Source: Spartobacteria bacterium (GTDB lineage Bacteria > Verrucomicrobiota > Verrucomicrobiia > Chthoniobacterales > UBA10450). Taken from it: DNA of 18,184 nt. This document shows, piece after piece, positions 1-6,415 of the stretch. The position numbers and the translations under genes are program-made. Every line of letters starts with the position of its first letter. The first letter of the stretch is position 1. The notes below the pieces were generated by a model that made no database searches, was not told the DNA's origin, and saw nothing but the letters and a program-made list of their open reading frames with translations. The stretch spans positions 1-18,184 of the forward strand of contig JAJPJU010000282.1 in the NCBI GenBank assembly GCA_021324035.1. Reading direction: 5' to 3'.

Positions 1-33
1 GGGCGGAGCTCTGCCCTCGATGAATTCACTTGA
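1..33 (+). CDS. 3' end of upstream gene, possibly rplB (L2), partial
   Basis: Reading from base 1, an open frame gives GRSSALDEFT and stops at TGA 31-33, five nt before the rpsS ATG. The other two forward frames stop at 21-23 and 44-46. The tight A/T-rich gap (AAATT) matches the other junctions of this operon, so this frame is the best candidate for the preceding cistron. In standard S10 operons that gene is rplB. The ten visible residues carry no recognisable L2 motif, so the identity rests on position only. Confidence 0.35.
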   Translation, partial: GRSSALDEFT

Positions 34-38
34 AAATT

Positions 39-317
39 ATGGCTAGATCGTTAAAGAAAGGACCCTTCGTCGAGTCGCATCTTCTGGAGAAGATCGACAA
101 GATGAATAGCGCGGGCGCAAAAAAACCGATCAAAACCTGGTCGCGGCGTTCAATGGTGACGCCGGATTTTGTCGGCCACACGTTTTTGGTGCACAACGGA
201 AAGACCTTCCAGTCCGTTTTCATCACCGAGAACATGGTAGGCCACAAGCTCGGTGAATTTTCGCCCACGCGCGTGTTTAAGAAGCACGGTTCGCACACGG
301 CGAAGGTGGCCAAATAG
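39..317 (+). CDS. rpsS: 30S ribosomal protein S19
   Basis: S19 binds the head of the 30S subunit with S13 and contacts the A-site finger of 23S rRNA. The 92-residue product has the family N-terminus MARSLKKGPFV, the core segment around TWSRRSMVTPDFVGHTF, and the C-terminal signature KLGEFSPTRVFKKHG. ATG 39 was chosen over an in-frame TTG at 30 because S19 proteins begin at MARS/MPRS. No Shine-Dalgarno is visible; the leader is A/T-rich (GAAAATT). The length is normal for the family. It is followed by a repeat-bearing 59-nt gap and then, unusually, by an exported coiled-coil protein instead of rplV. Confidence 0.97.
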   Translation: MARSLKKGPFVESHLLEKIDKMNSAGAKKPIKTWSRRSMVTPDFVGHTFLVHNGKTFQSVFITENMVGHKLGEFSPTRVFKKHGSHTAKVAK

Positions 318-417
318 TTGAGAATTTTTAGTTGAGTGTTGAGAGAGATCGGATTGGGAGGAAAAGAGCTGCGAAGATGTGGCTCTCAACTCTCAACTAT
401 CTGCTCTCAACTTCTCT
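316..417. repeat. Heptamer repeat island (GTTGAGA) forming an inverted repeat
   Basis: Units of a 7-nt motif GTTGAGA/T lie at 317-323, 331-337 and 338-344. The reverse complement, CTCTCAA, lies at 383-389, 390-396 and 404-410, in register with a 7-nt period. Bases 331-345 can pair with 383-397 (14 of 15 positions), enclosing a 37-nt loop. That loop contains the only SD-like GGGAGGA (356-362) and the ATG at 377 of the next gene. The right half is also coding: it specifies part of the apparent signal peptide of the downstream protein. An RNA hairpin with a regulatory effect is possible but not shown. The unit resembles short intergenic tandem repeats rather than an insertion sequence. Confidence 0.75.
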
Positions 418-1153
418 GCTGCTGGCAGCAGAGGACAGTTCTTTGACAGAATCCAAAATCGAAAATGCGGACACGAAAGTGACCGCGGAGTCGCTGCTTC
501 GGCAGAACGAGGAATTGCGAAAGCAATTATCGATTCAGCAGGAGTCGCTCAAGACTTTGACGGCGAGCCTGGCGGAGTCGAATGCCGAGGCCGAAGTATT
601 CCGGCGCAAATTCGCGGATTTGGAATCGCGAATGGAAGCGCTGGGACTCGCGTCGGCGAGCAAAGATCGGGCAAAGCTCGAGCAACGATTGCTCGCGGCG
701 GTGAGCGATCTGCGGCTCGCGCAGAAAGAACGCGACGAGTTACGCGATCAACTGCTCGGCTTGAACGAAGCGCTGTTGCGGTATTTGAAAACATCGCAAG
801 GCGGCGACGCGCAGGCGCGGGCGGACATGGAAACCCAATTGCGGAAAACGAGCGCACTGGTGGGAAGATCGATATCTACCGGCGCCAAAGAACCGCAACC
901 CGGTTTAATGGACGCAAGCGTGCTCAGCGTGAAGGACGAATGGTCGTTTGTAGTTGCGAACATCGGTGAGCAGCAGGGCGTAAAAATTGGGATGCCGCTG
1001 CGGGTGATGCGCGGCGAACAAAAGATTGCGACGTTGCGGGTGGTGGACGTGCGCCAACGGATTTGCGGCGCGATGATCGAGGATTCTGGGAAGGAAAAAA
1101 TTAAAGTCGGGGATCGGCTCCAGGTCGACGCCTCGAAAGTGAGTTTAAAGTAA
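377..1153 (+). CDS. Exported coiled-coil protein inserted in the S10 operon
   Basis: No named family is recognised with confidence. From ATG 377 the product is 258 residues. Residues 1-18 form a hydrophobic segment ending LLLAAED, so it looks like a Sec signal peptide, although it has no basic n-region. An in-frame TTG at 332 would add the basic stretch RIGRKRAAK and is a real alternative start. Residues about 37-150 are Leu/Glu/Arg/Gln-rich heptads and predict a long coiled coil. Residues about 177-252 form a compact beta-rich domain (VLSVKDEWSFVV..IG..QGVKIGMPLRV...GDRLQV) resembling the C-terminal beta modules of MreC- or FlgT-type envelope proteins. Its TAA overlaps the rplV ATG by one base (TAATG), so it is co-translated with the ribosomal genes. 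A periplasmic or envelope scaffold is the best guess. Confidence 0.85.
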   Translation: MWLSTLNYLLSTSLLLAAEDSSLTESKIENADTKVTAESLLRQNEELRKQLSIQQESLKTLTASLAESNAEAEVFRRKFADLESRMEALGLASASKDRAKLEQRLLAAVSDLRLAQKERDELRDQLLGLNEALLRYLKTSQGGDAQARADMETQLRKTSALVGRSISTGAKEPQPGLMDASVLSVKDEWSFVVANIGEQQGVKIGMPLRVMRGEQKIATLRVVDVRQRICGAMIEDSGKEKIKVGDRLQVDASKVSLK

Positions 1154-1593
1154 TGGAAGTTAGATCAATATATAAGTACGCGCGGATTTCGGCATTCAAG
1201 GTGCGGGAAGTCACGCGAGAGATCCAGGGTCTGCCGGTTTCGGCGGCGCTGGATGTTCTTGCCTTTACGCCCAAGAAGGCCGCGTTCCTGATCAATAAGA
1301 CGCTCAAAAGCGCGATCGCGAACGCTGAGAACAACGCGAACTTGAAGGCCGACGGGCTGGTCGTGAAGGAAGCCGTGGTCGGTGAAGGTCCAACTATCAA
1401 ACGGATGACGTCTCGCGCCCGCGGAAGCGGTTCGCGAATTTTGAAGCGAACCAGTCATATCCGGATCGTTCTGACCGACGAGAAGCCGGAGAAAAAACAA
1501 GCCGACGGCGAGAAGGCCGAAGACAAATCGTCGGCTGTGGGCAAGAAAAAATCGAAGAAGACAAAGAAAACCGCGAAGGCGGCGAAGAAATAA
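1153..1593 (+). CDS. rplV: 50S ribosomal protein L22
   Basis: L22 lines the peptide exit tunnel of the 50S subunit and binds 23S rRNA. The 146-residue product shows the family core: YARISAFKVREVTREIQG near the N-terminus, FTPKKAAFLINKTLKSAIANAENN in the middle, and the tunnel-loop region GPTIKRMTSRARGSGSRILKR followed by SHIRIVLTDE. The core ends near residue 111. The last ~35 residues are a Lys/Glu/Ala-rich tail absent from typical ~110-residue L22. The ATG overlaps the stop of the coiled-coil gene by one base, and rpsC follows after TTTT. No SD is seen. Identity is certain; the role of the tail is unknown. Confidence 0.97.
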   Translation: MEVRSIYKYARISAFKVREVTREIQGLPVSAALDVLAFTPKKAAFLINKTLKSAIANAENNANLKADGLVVKEAVVGEGPTIKRMTSRARGSGSRILKRTSHIRIVLTDEKPEKKQADGEKAEDKSSAVGKKKSKKTKKTAKAAKK

Positions 1594-1597
1594 TTTT

Positions 1598-2287
1598 ATG
1601 GGACAAAAAGTTAATCCGATTGGATTCAGACTTGGCGTGAACCGCGACTGGCGATCGCGCTGGTACGCCTCCAGCCAGGAGCTGCCGGACTTTTTGCACA
1701 GCGACCTGGAGATCCGCGCTTACGTGAAGAAGAAACTGCAGTTTGCGGCGGTTTCGAAAATCGTGATCGAGCGGGCGTGGAATTCGATCCGGGTGACAAT
1801 TCATACCGCCCGGCCCGGAATCGTGATCGGCCGCAAAGGCGCCGAAATCGAGAAGATGACGGAAGAGATTTCGAAAATGGCGCAGGGCAAACAAATCAAG
1901 ATCGACATCCAGGAAATCAAAACGCCCGAGCTCGATGCCCAGCTCGTCGCGGAAAACGTCGCGTTGCAGATTGAACGCCGAATCGCCTACCGCCGCGCCA
2001 TGAAGAAAGCGGTGCAAGTGGCGATGGATTTTGGCGGGCAGGGAATCAAACTGCGCTGCTCGGGCCGATTGAATGGCGCGGAAATCTCGCGTTCCGAATG
2101 GTATCGCGAAGGCAAGATTCCGCTGCACACACTTCGCACGCCGATTGATTACGGATTTGCCGAAGCGAACACCGTTTACGGAAAAATCGGTGTGAAATGC
2201 TGGATTTGTAAGAAGGAAGAAGCGCCCGTTGAACAACAGGCGCCGCCGCCGCCACCGCCGATCGCGCCGGAGCCGGTTCAAGCCTAG
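1598..2287 (+). CDS. rpsC: 30S ribosomal protein S3
   Basis: S3 forms part of the mRNA entry channel and helicase of the 30S head. The 229-residue protein begins MGQKVNPIGFRLGVNRDW and carries a type II KH domain with the GXXG-like IVIGRKGAEI at about residues 69-78. The C-terminal domain includes GGQGIKLRCSGRLNGAEISR and the GKIPLHTLR segment. The junction after rplV is TAATTTTATG, without an SD. Two details are odd. The usual hydrophobic VKVWIYKGE end is replaced by VKCWICKKE, with two cysteines. The protein then ends in a Gln/Pro tail with a run of six prolines. Neither affects the assignment. Confidence 0.97.
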   Translation: MGQKVNPIGFRLGVNRDWRSRWYASSQELPDFLHSDLEIRAYVKKKLQFAAVSKIVIERAWNSIRVTIHTARPGIVIGRKGAEIEKMTEEISKMAQGKQIKIDIQEIKTPELDAQLVAENVALQIERRIAYRRAMKKAVQVAMDFGGQGIKLRCSGRLNGAEISRSEWYREGKIPLHTLRTPIDYGFAEANTVYGKIGVKCWICKKEEAPVEQQAPPPPPPIAPEPVQA

Positions 2288-2296
2288 GAAATTTTT

Positions 2297-2722
2297 ATGC
2301 CGTTGATGCCCAAACGAGTGAAGTACCGGAAGTCCCAGCGGGGAAGCCGCAAGGGGACTGCTTCGCGCAATCTTCGAATCAGCTTCGGCGAGTTTGGTCT
2401 CCAAACTCTCGAGCGGGCGTGGATCACCAACACGCAAATCGAAGCCGCCCGGGTGGCGTTGACTCGCAACATGAAGCGCAAAGGCAAGCTTTGGATCCGG
2501 ATTTTTCCGGACAAATCCGTGACCGCGCGCCCACCGGAAACGCGAATGGGTAAGGGAAAAGGCCAGCCGGAATTTTGGGTCGCCACGGTGAAGCCCGGAA
2601 ATATTTTGTTTGAGCTCGACGGTCTGACCGAATCGGTCGCTCGCGAATCGCTGCGACTCGCCGCCGACAAGTTGCCGGTGCGCACGAAATTTATCAGCCG
2701 TCACCACGTAGCCGTCGCCTAA
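2297..2722 (+). CDS. rplP: 50S ribosomal protein L16
   Basis: L16 sits near the A-site tRNA and helps organise the 50S central protuberance region. The 141-residue protein has the N-terminus MPKRVKYRKSQRGSRKG, the motif SFGEFGLQTLERAWITNTQIEAAR (shown here only as a landmark) and the signature RMGKGKGQPEFWVATVKPG, with the family C-terminus around LPVRTKFISRH. Two ATGs are close together (2297 and 2306); the first follows an A/T-rich GAAATTTTT and is used here, but the second would match the usual MPKR start. The length is standard. It sits between rpsC and rpmC as in nearly all bacteria. Confidence 0.97.
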   Translation: MPLMPKRVKYRKSQRGSRKGTASRNLRISFGEFGLQTLERAWITNTQIEAARVALTRNMKRKGKLWIRIFPDKSVTARPPETRMGKGKGQPEFWVATVKPGNILFELDGLTESVARESLRLAADKLPVRTKFISRHHVAVA

Positions 2723-2725
2723 CCA

Positions 2726-2962
2726 ATGAAAATCAAAGAAATAATCGAGATGAGTAATGACGAGTTGCTGACCAAGCGGCGCGATCTTCGTCAGGAGCGA
2801 TTGCATTTGCGTTTGCAGCAGCAGAGCGGCCAGCTCGAGCAACCGAGCCGGTTGCGTCTGATCCGTCGGGACGTGGCCCGAATCGAAACCATTCTTTCTC
2901 AACGATCGAACCAGCCGCAGACCATCCCGGCCGAACAACCAAAGGCGAAGGCGAAAAAGTAA
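2726..2962 (+). CDS. rpmC: 50S ribosomal protein L29
   Basis: L29 is a small helical-hairpin protein near the tunnel exit, where it helps dock signal recognition particle and trigger factor. The 78-residue product has the two-helix pattern MKIKEIIEMSNDELLTKRRDLRQE followed by LRLIRRDVARIETILSQR. Typical L29 is 60-70 residues; here about 16 extra residues (QPQTIPAEQPKAKAKK) form a Pro/Ala/Lys tail. The ATG lies three nt after the rplP stop, too close for an independent SD, so translation is probably coupled. Confidence 0.95.
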   Translation: MKIKEIIEMSNDELLTKRRDLRQERLHLRLQQQSGQLEQPSRLRLIRRDVARIETILSQRSNQPQTIPAEQPKAKAKK

Positions 2963-2965
2963 TTT

Positions 2966-3265
2966 ATGGCCGAGCAAGCGACATCAACATCAGTTCCGCC
3001 ACCATTGCCGGTGAAATACATTCGTTCCGATCGCAAGACGCGGGTCGGCGAGGTGATTTCCGATCGAATGAACAAAACCATCGTCGTGGAAACCACGACG
3101 CGCGTACCGCATCCGAAGTTTGGCAAGATTGTGAAACAGGTTCGCCGGTTTTACGCGCACGACGAAGAGAACAAGGCCAAGACCGGCGACAAGGTGCGAA
3201 TCATGGAAACGCGGCCCCTCAGCAAATTAAAGCGTTGGCGGCTGGTGGAGGTCCTTCAGAAGTAA
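2966..3265 (+). CDS. rpsQ: 30S ribosomal protein S17
   Basis: S17 is an OB-fold primary binder of 16S rRNA in the 30S body. The 99-residue product carries GEVISDRMNKTIVVETTTRVPHPKFGK and the closing segment GDKVRIMETRPLSKLKRWRLVEV, both diagnostic. An N-terminal extension of about 20 residues (MAEQATSTSVPPPLPVKYI) precedes the normal R-K-x-R-x-G start; no in-frame Met near the core gives a shorter start. The gap to rpmC is TTT (TAATTTATG). Confidence 0.96.
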   Translation: MAEQATSTSVPPPLPVKYIRSDRKTRVGEVISDRMNKTIVVETTTRVPHPKFGKIVKQVRRFYAHDEENKAKTGDKVRIMETRPLSKLKRWRLVEVLQK

Positions 3266-3269
3266 TTTT

Positions 3270-3635
3270 ATGGTCCAGATCCGATCCAGACTTGACGTAG
3301 CAGACAATACCGGCGCGCGGATGGCGACGATGATCGGCGTGATCGGCAAGGCCACCCTTTATGCCGGGATCGGCGACGTCATTACCGCGAACGTGAAAGA
3401 AGCGAGTGCGACCGGAACGGTGAAGAAAGGCGAAGTCGTCCGGGCGGTTTTGGTTCGGACACGGCAGCCGATTCGCCGCGACGACGGTTCGCTCTTGCGG
3501 TTCGACAACAACGCGATCGTGATCATCGATAAAGATCTCAACCCGCGGGGCACGCGTATTTTTGGTCCGGTAGCCCGCGAACTTCGCGAACGCAATTTCA
3601 TGAAGATCGTTTCGCTGGCGCCGGAGGTGTTATGA
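3270..3635 (+). CDS. rplN: 50S ribosomal protein L14
   Basis: L14 lies at the subunit interface, forms bridges with 16S rRNA and is the docking site of ribosome silencing factor. The 121-residue protein begins MVQIRSRLDVADNTGARMA and contains the signature VKKGEVVRAVLVRTR with the C-terminal FDNNAIVIIDKDLNPRGTRIFGPVARELR. The length is standard with no tail. A purine stretch GGTGGAGGTCC lies about 18 nt before the ATG, too far for a normal SD; the immediate junction is TAATTTTATG. Its TGA overlaps the rplX ATG (ATGA). Confidence 0.97.
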   Translation: MVQIRSRLDVADNTGARMATMIGVIGKATLYAGIGDVITANVKEASATGTVKKGEVVRAVLVRTRQPIRRDDGSLLRFDNNAIVIIDKDLNPRGTRIFGPVARELRERNFMKIVSLAPEVL

Positions 3636-3931
3636 GTCGTTTTAAATTTCACGTCAAAAAAGGCGATAACGTCGAAGTGATTTCGGGAAACTTCCGGGGT
3701 TCTTCCGGCAAGGTGCTGGAGGTTCTCCCGCGCAAACAACAGGTCCTGGTCGAAGGGGTGCGGATCATTAAGAAGCATCTGCGCAAATCGCAGGACAATC
3801 CGCAGGGCAAGATCGCGGAGCGCGAAGGCCCGATTCACATTTCGAATGTGAAATTGGTCGAGACCGACAAGAAACCGGACAAGAAAACCAAGACGAAGCC
3901 AAAGAAAGAGGCTGAGAAAAAGGCGGCGTAA
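3632..3931 (+). CDS. rplX: 50S ribosomal protein L24
   Basis: L24 is an assembly initiator that binds the 5' domain of 23S rRNA through a KOW motif. The 99-residue product starts MSRFKFHVKKGDNVEVISGNFRG, which is the KOW segment, followed by VLEVLPRKQQVLVEGVRIIKKHLR and GKIAEREGPIHISNVKLV. The usual C-terminal RVGY...K-rich domain is replaced by a ~22-residue Lys/Glu/Thr tail after the core ends near residue 77. Start and stop overlap both neighbours (ATGA with rplN, TAATG with rplE). GGAGGT at 3623-3628, only 3 nt from the ATG, is one of the few SD-like sites in the cluster. Confidence 0.97.
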   Translation: MSRFKFHVKKGDNVEVISGNFRGSSGKVLEVLPRKQQVLVEGVRIIKKHLRKSQDNPQGKIAEREGPIHISNVKLVETDKKPDKKTKTKPKKEAEKKAA

Positions 3932-4533
3932 TGGAAAACGAATTTTACCGTCATTATAAAGACCGGGTGGTGCCGGCTTTGAAAGAGCGCCACAAGTACA
4001 AGAACCTCCATCAGATCCCGCGGATCGAGAAGGTGGTGGTCAACACGTCGATCGGCTCGCAGACGGACGTGAAACAGGCCCTTGATGAAGCCAAAGCCGA
4101 GCTGGCGTTGATTACCGGCCAGCAGCCGGCAGAGACGCGCTCGAAAAAGAGCATCGCGAATTTCAAATTGCGGAAGGACCAGTTGATTGGTGCGAAGGTC
4201 ACCCTGCGGGGCGATCGGATGTACGAATTCCTCGAGCGCTTAATCAAGGCCGCGCTTCCGCGCATTCGTGACTTTCGCGGCGTTCCGGCTCGGTCTTTTG
4301 ACGGACACGGCAACTACACCCTGGGCGTGCCTGATCAGACAATTTTTCCCGAGGTGGAGCTCGATAAAATCAAGCGCAACATCGGTTTTGATGTTACTAT
4401 TGTGACCACCGCGCGGACGGACGAAGAGGCCAAATCGTTGTTGACCGAAATGGGAATGCCGTTCGCTGATCGCGCGAAGAAAACCACCACCCCGGCTCCG
4501 TCCGGAGGCGGACCGGTTGAACAAGCCGCCTGA
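3931..4533 (+). CDS. rplE: 50S ribosomal protein L5
   Basis: L5 forms part of the 5S RNP in the central protuberance and contacts P-site tRNA. The 200-residue protein has the characteristic IPRIEKVVVNTSIG near residue 30, AELALITGQQPAETRSKKSIANFKLR, then FLERLIKAALPRIRDFRGV and the C-terminal TIFPEVELDKIKRNIGFDVTIVTTA. The core ends at MGMPFAD, close to the normal 179 residues. About 20 extra residues (KKTTTPAPSGGGPVEQAA) follow. rpsN, which normally comes next, is absent: only 5 nt separate the stop from rpsH. Confidence 0.97.
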   Translation: MENEFYRHYKDRVVPALKERHKYKNLHQIPRIEKVVVNTSIGSQTDVKQALDEAKAELALITGQQPAETRSKKSIANFKLRKDQLIGAKVTLRGDRMYEFLERLIKAALPRIRDFRGVPARSFDGHGNYTLGVPDQTIFPEVELDKIKRNIGFDVTIVTTARTDEEAKSLLTEMGMPFADRAKKTTTPAPSGGGPVEQAA

Positions 4534-4538
4534 ATTTC

Positions 4539-4937
4539 ATGAGTACCGTTACAGATCCAATTGCAGATTTGCTCGCTCGAGTGCGCAACGGCGCGCGCGC
4601 GCAGAAGATGGAGATTTACGTACCGTACTCGAAGGTGAAATCCGAAGTTATTCGGATTCTAAAAAGCGAAGGCTACATCACCGATTACGAAGTCGATACC
4701 AAAGCGGCCCATCCACGGATCAAGATCACCAACAAGCTTGTCGACCGCACTTGCGCGATCACCGGTTTGAAACGCGTCAGCCGGCCGGGATTGCGTCGTT
4801 ATGTTGGCGCGGACGAAATTCCAAGAGTCCTCGGCGGAATGGGCACGGCGATTTTATCAACATCGCGCGGCGTGATGTCGGGCCGGGAAGCGAAAAAACA
4901 AAAAGTCGGCGGTGAATTGCTCGCCTACATTTGGTAA
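4539..4937 (+). CDS. rpsH: 30S ribosomal protein S8
   Basis: S8 is a primary 16S rRNA binder in the central domain; in E. coli it is also the translational repressor of the spc operon. The 132-residue product begins MSTVTDPIADLLARVRNGARA and carries VPYSKVKSEVIRILKSEGYI, the basic central segment, and the signature GMGTAILSTSRGVMSGREAKKQKVGGELLAYIW at the C-terminus (positions about 100-132). No S8-binding mRNA element was identified. The gap to the upstream rplE is ATTTC and there is no SD. Confidence 0.97.
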   Translation: MSTVTDPIADLLARVRNGARAQKMEIYVPYSKVKSEVIRILKSEGYITDYEVDTKAAHPRIKITNKLVDRTCAITGLKRVSRPGLRRYVGADEIPRVLGGMGTAILSTSRGVMSGREAKKQKVGGELLAYIW

Positions 4938-4941
4938 TTTT

Positions 4942-5481
4942 ATGTCGCGAATTGGAAATAAGCCCGTCGACATTCCTGACAAGGTCAAGGTCAACATCGC
5001 CAATGACGGCGCTGTTTCGGTGGAAGGCCCGAAAGGCAAGCTGACCTGGCAATTGCCGCGCCAAATCAAAGCCAGCGTGAAAGACAATCACGTTTCAGTC
5101 GCTCGCGAAGCGGAAACCCGCAGCGTGAAGGCTTTGCACGGTCTTTCTCGCGCGCTGGTCCACAACATGATCGTAGGCGTGAGCGAAGGCTTTACCAAGA
5201 ATCTCGAAATTGAGGGTGTCGGTTTCAAAGCCGCTGTCCAGGGCCAGAATTTGAATCTCAGTCTTGGCTTTTCACACCCGGTTCTGTTTTCCATCCCGAA
5301 AGACATCAAAATTACCGTCACCGACAACACCAAGATCTCCATCCAGGGCCCGGACAAAAAAGTCGTTGGCCAGGTTGCCGCTGATATTCGCCGTTACTAC
5401 CCGCCGGAGCCGTACAAAGGCAAAGGGGTCCGGTACGCGGGCGAACAAATCCGCCGCAAGGAAGGCAAGACGGTCCAATAA
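4942..5481 (+). CDS. rplF: 50S ribosomal protein L6
   Basis: L6 supports the GTPase-associated region near the sarcin-ricin loop. The 179-residue product starts MSRIGNKPVDIPDKVKV and has two repeated L6 domains, with the diagnostic GFTKNLEIEGVGFKAAVQG and the C-terminal signature PPEPYKGKGVRYAGEQIRRKEGK. The frame is open ten codons further upstream inside rpsH, but ATG 4942 is the family start and lies after TAATTTT. Spacing to rplR is three nt. The length is normal. Confidence 0.97.
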   Translation: MSRIGNKPVDIPDKVKVNIANDGAVSVEGPKGKLTWQLPRQIKASVKDNHVSVAREAETRSVKALHGLSRALVHNMIVGVSEGFTKNLEIEGVGFKAAVQGQNLNLSLGFSHPVLFSIPKDIKITVTDNTKISIQGPDKKVVGQVAADIRRYYPPEPYKGKGVRYAGEQIRRKEGKTVQ

Positions 5482-5484
5482 TTT

Positions 5485-5850
5485 ATGGCGGCGTTTAATC
5501 GAAAGGCAGCCCGGCAGCGATTGCACGAGCGGATCCGAAAGAAAGTTTCGGGAACTGCCATGCGACCGCGATTGGCGATCTATTTTTCGGGCAAGCACGT
5601 TTATGCGCAGGTTATCGATGATGACGCTGGCAAAACATTGACCGCGGCGTCGACTGCGGAGAAAGCGGTGCTCGGCAAAAGCAAACCCGGAGCCAATCGG
5701 GCCAGCGCCGAAGTTGTCGGCAAAACAATCGCCGAACGGGCTCGCGGCAAAAAAATTGAGAGCGTAGTGTTCGATCGCGGCGGATTTCAATATCAAGGCA
5801 AAGTGAAAGCGCTGGCGGACGCGGCGCGGGAAGGCGGACTAAAGTTTTAA
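5485..5850 (+). CDS. rplR: 50S ribosomal protein L18
   Basis: L18 binds 5S rRNA and, with L5, links it to the 50S subunit. The 121-residue product shows the basic N-terminus (FNRKAARQRLHERIRKKVSG), then RPRLAIYFSGKHVYAQVIDD and the C-terminal VVGKTIAERARGKKIESVVFDRGGFQYQGKVKALADAAREGGLKF pattern (motif at about residues 75-121). The start is fixed by the TAATTTATG junction. The length is standard. Confidence 0.97.
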   Translation: MAAFNRKAARQRLHERIRKKVSGTAMRPRLAIYFSGKHVYAQVIDDDAGKTLTAASTAEKAVLGKSKPGANRASAEVVGKTIAERARGKKIESVVFDRGGFQYQGKVKALADAAREGGLKF

Positions 5851-5854
5851 TTCC

Positions 5855-6415
5855 ATGGCAGGACCAACAGGAAATAGAGGACGACAGGATGGGCGCGGAG
5901 TAGACAGAACTCCGGCGCAAAGAGGTGACACCACCGAAAAAGTGGTGTTCATCAATCGTTGTGCCAAGGTCGTGAAAGGCGGACGGCGTTTCAGCTTCAG
6001 CGCGTTAATTGTTGCCGGTGATCACGACGGCTCGGTCGGCGTGGGTTTCGGAAAAGCGAATGAGGTTGCGGAAGCGATCCGAAAAGCATCCGACGCTGCC
6101 AAGAAGTCGATGGAGAAAGTTTCGCTCCACGAGAACACGATTCCGCACGAGACGATCGGTGAATTCGGTGGCGGCCGGGTTTTGTTGCGACCGGCGTCCC
6201 CGGGAACGGGCGTCATCGCAGGTGGCGGAGTGCGCGCGGTGGTCGAGGCGGCCGGAATTCGCGACGTGCTCGCGAAATCACTCGGCTCCAGCAACCACGC
6301 GAATGTTGTGAAAGCAACGATTGCCGCGCTGAAATCGTTGCGGCGCAAGGACGAGATTTTCAAAGTTCGTGGAATCAAAAGCGGCGACGGAAAGGCGGCC
6401 GCGATCCAATCATGA
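5855..6415 (+). CDS. rpsE: 30S ribosomal protein S5
   Basis: S5 is at the mRNA entrance and contributes to decoding fidelity and helicase activity. The 186-residue protein has a Gly/Arg-rich N-terminus, then EKVVFINRCAKVVKGGRRFSFSALIVAGD with the dsRBD-like fold, GFGKANEVAEAIRKASDAAKK and the C-terminal PASPGTGVIAGGGVRAVVEAAGI and SNHANVVKATIAAL segments. The N-terminal extension and C-terminal tail are short. Its TGA overlaps the rplO ATG (ATGA), so rpmD (L30), usually located here, is missing from this slot. Confidence 0.97.
   Translation: MAGPTGNRGRQDGRGVDRTPAQRGDTTEKVVFINRCAKVVKGGRRFSFSALIVAGDHDGSVGVGFGKANEVAEAIRKASDAAKKSMEKVSLHENTIPHETIGEFGGGRVLLRPASPGTGVIAGGGVRAVVEAAGIRDVLAKSLGSSNHANVVKATIAALKSLRRKDEIFKVRGIKSGDGKAAAIQS

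Noticed and set aside
1397..2977. Long minus-strand open frame (526 codons) across rplV-rpmC
   Set aside because: It is antisense to four unmistakable ribosomal genes; its His/Arg/Leu-rich composition is typical of a shadow frame in GC-rich DNA.
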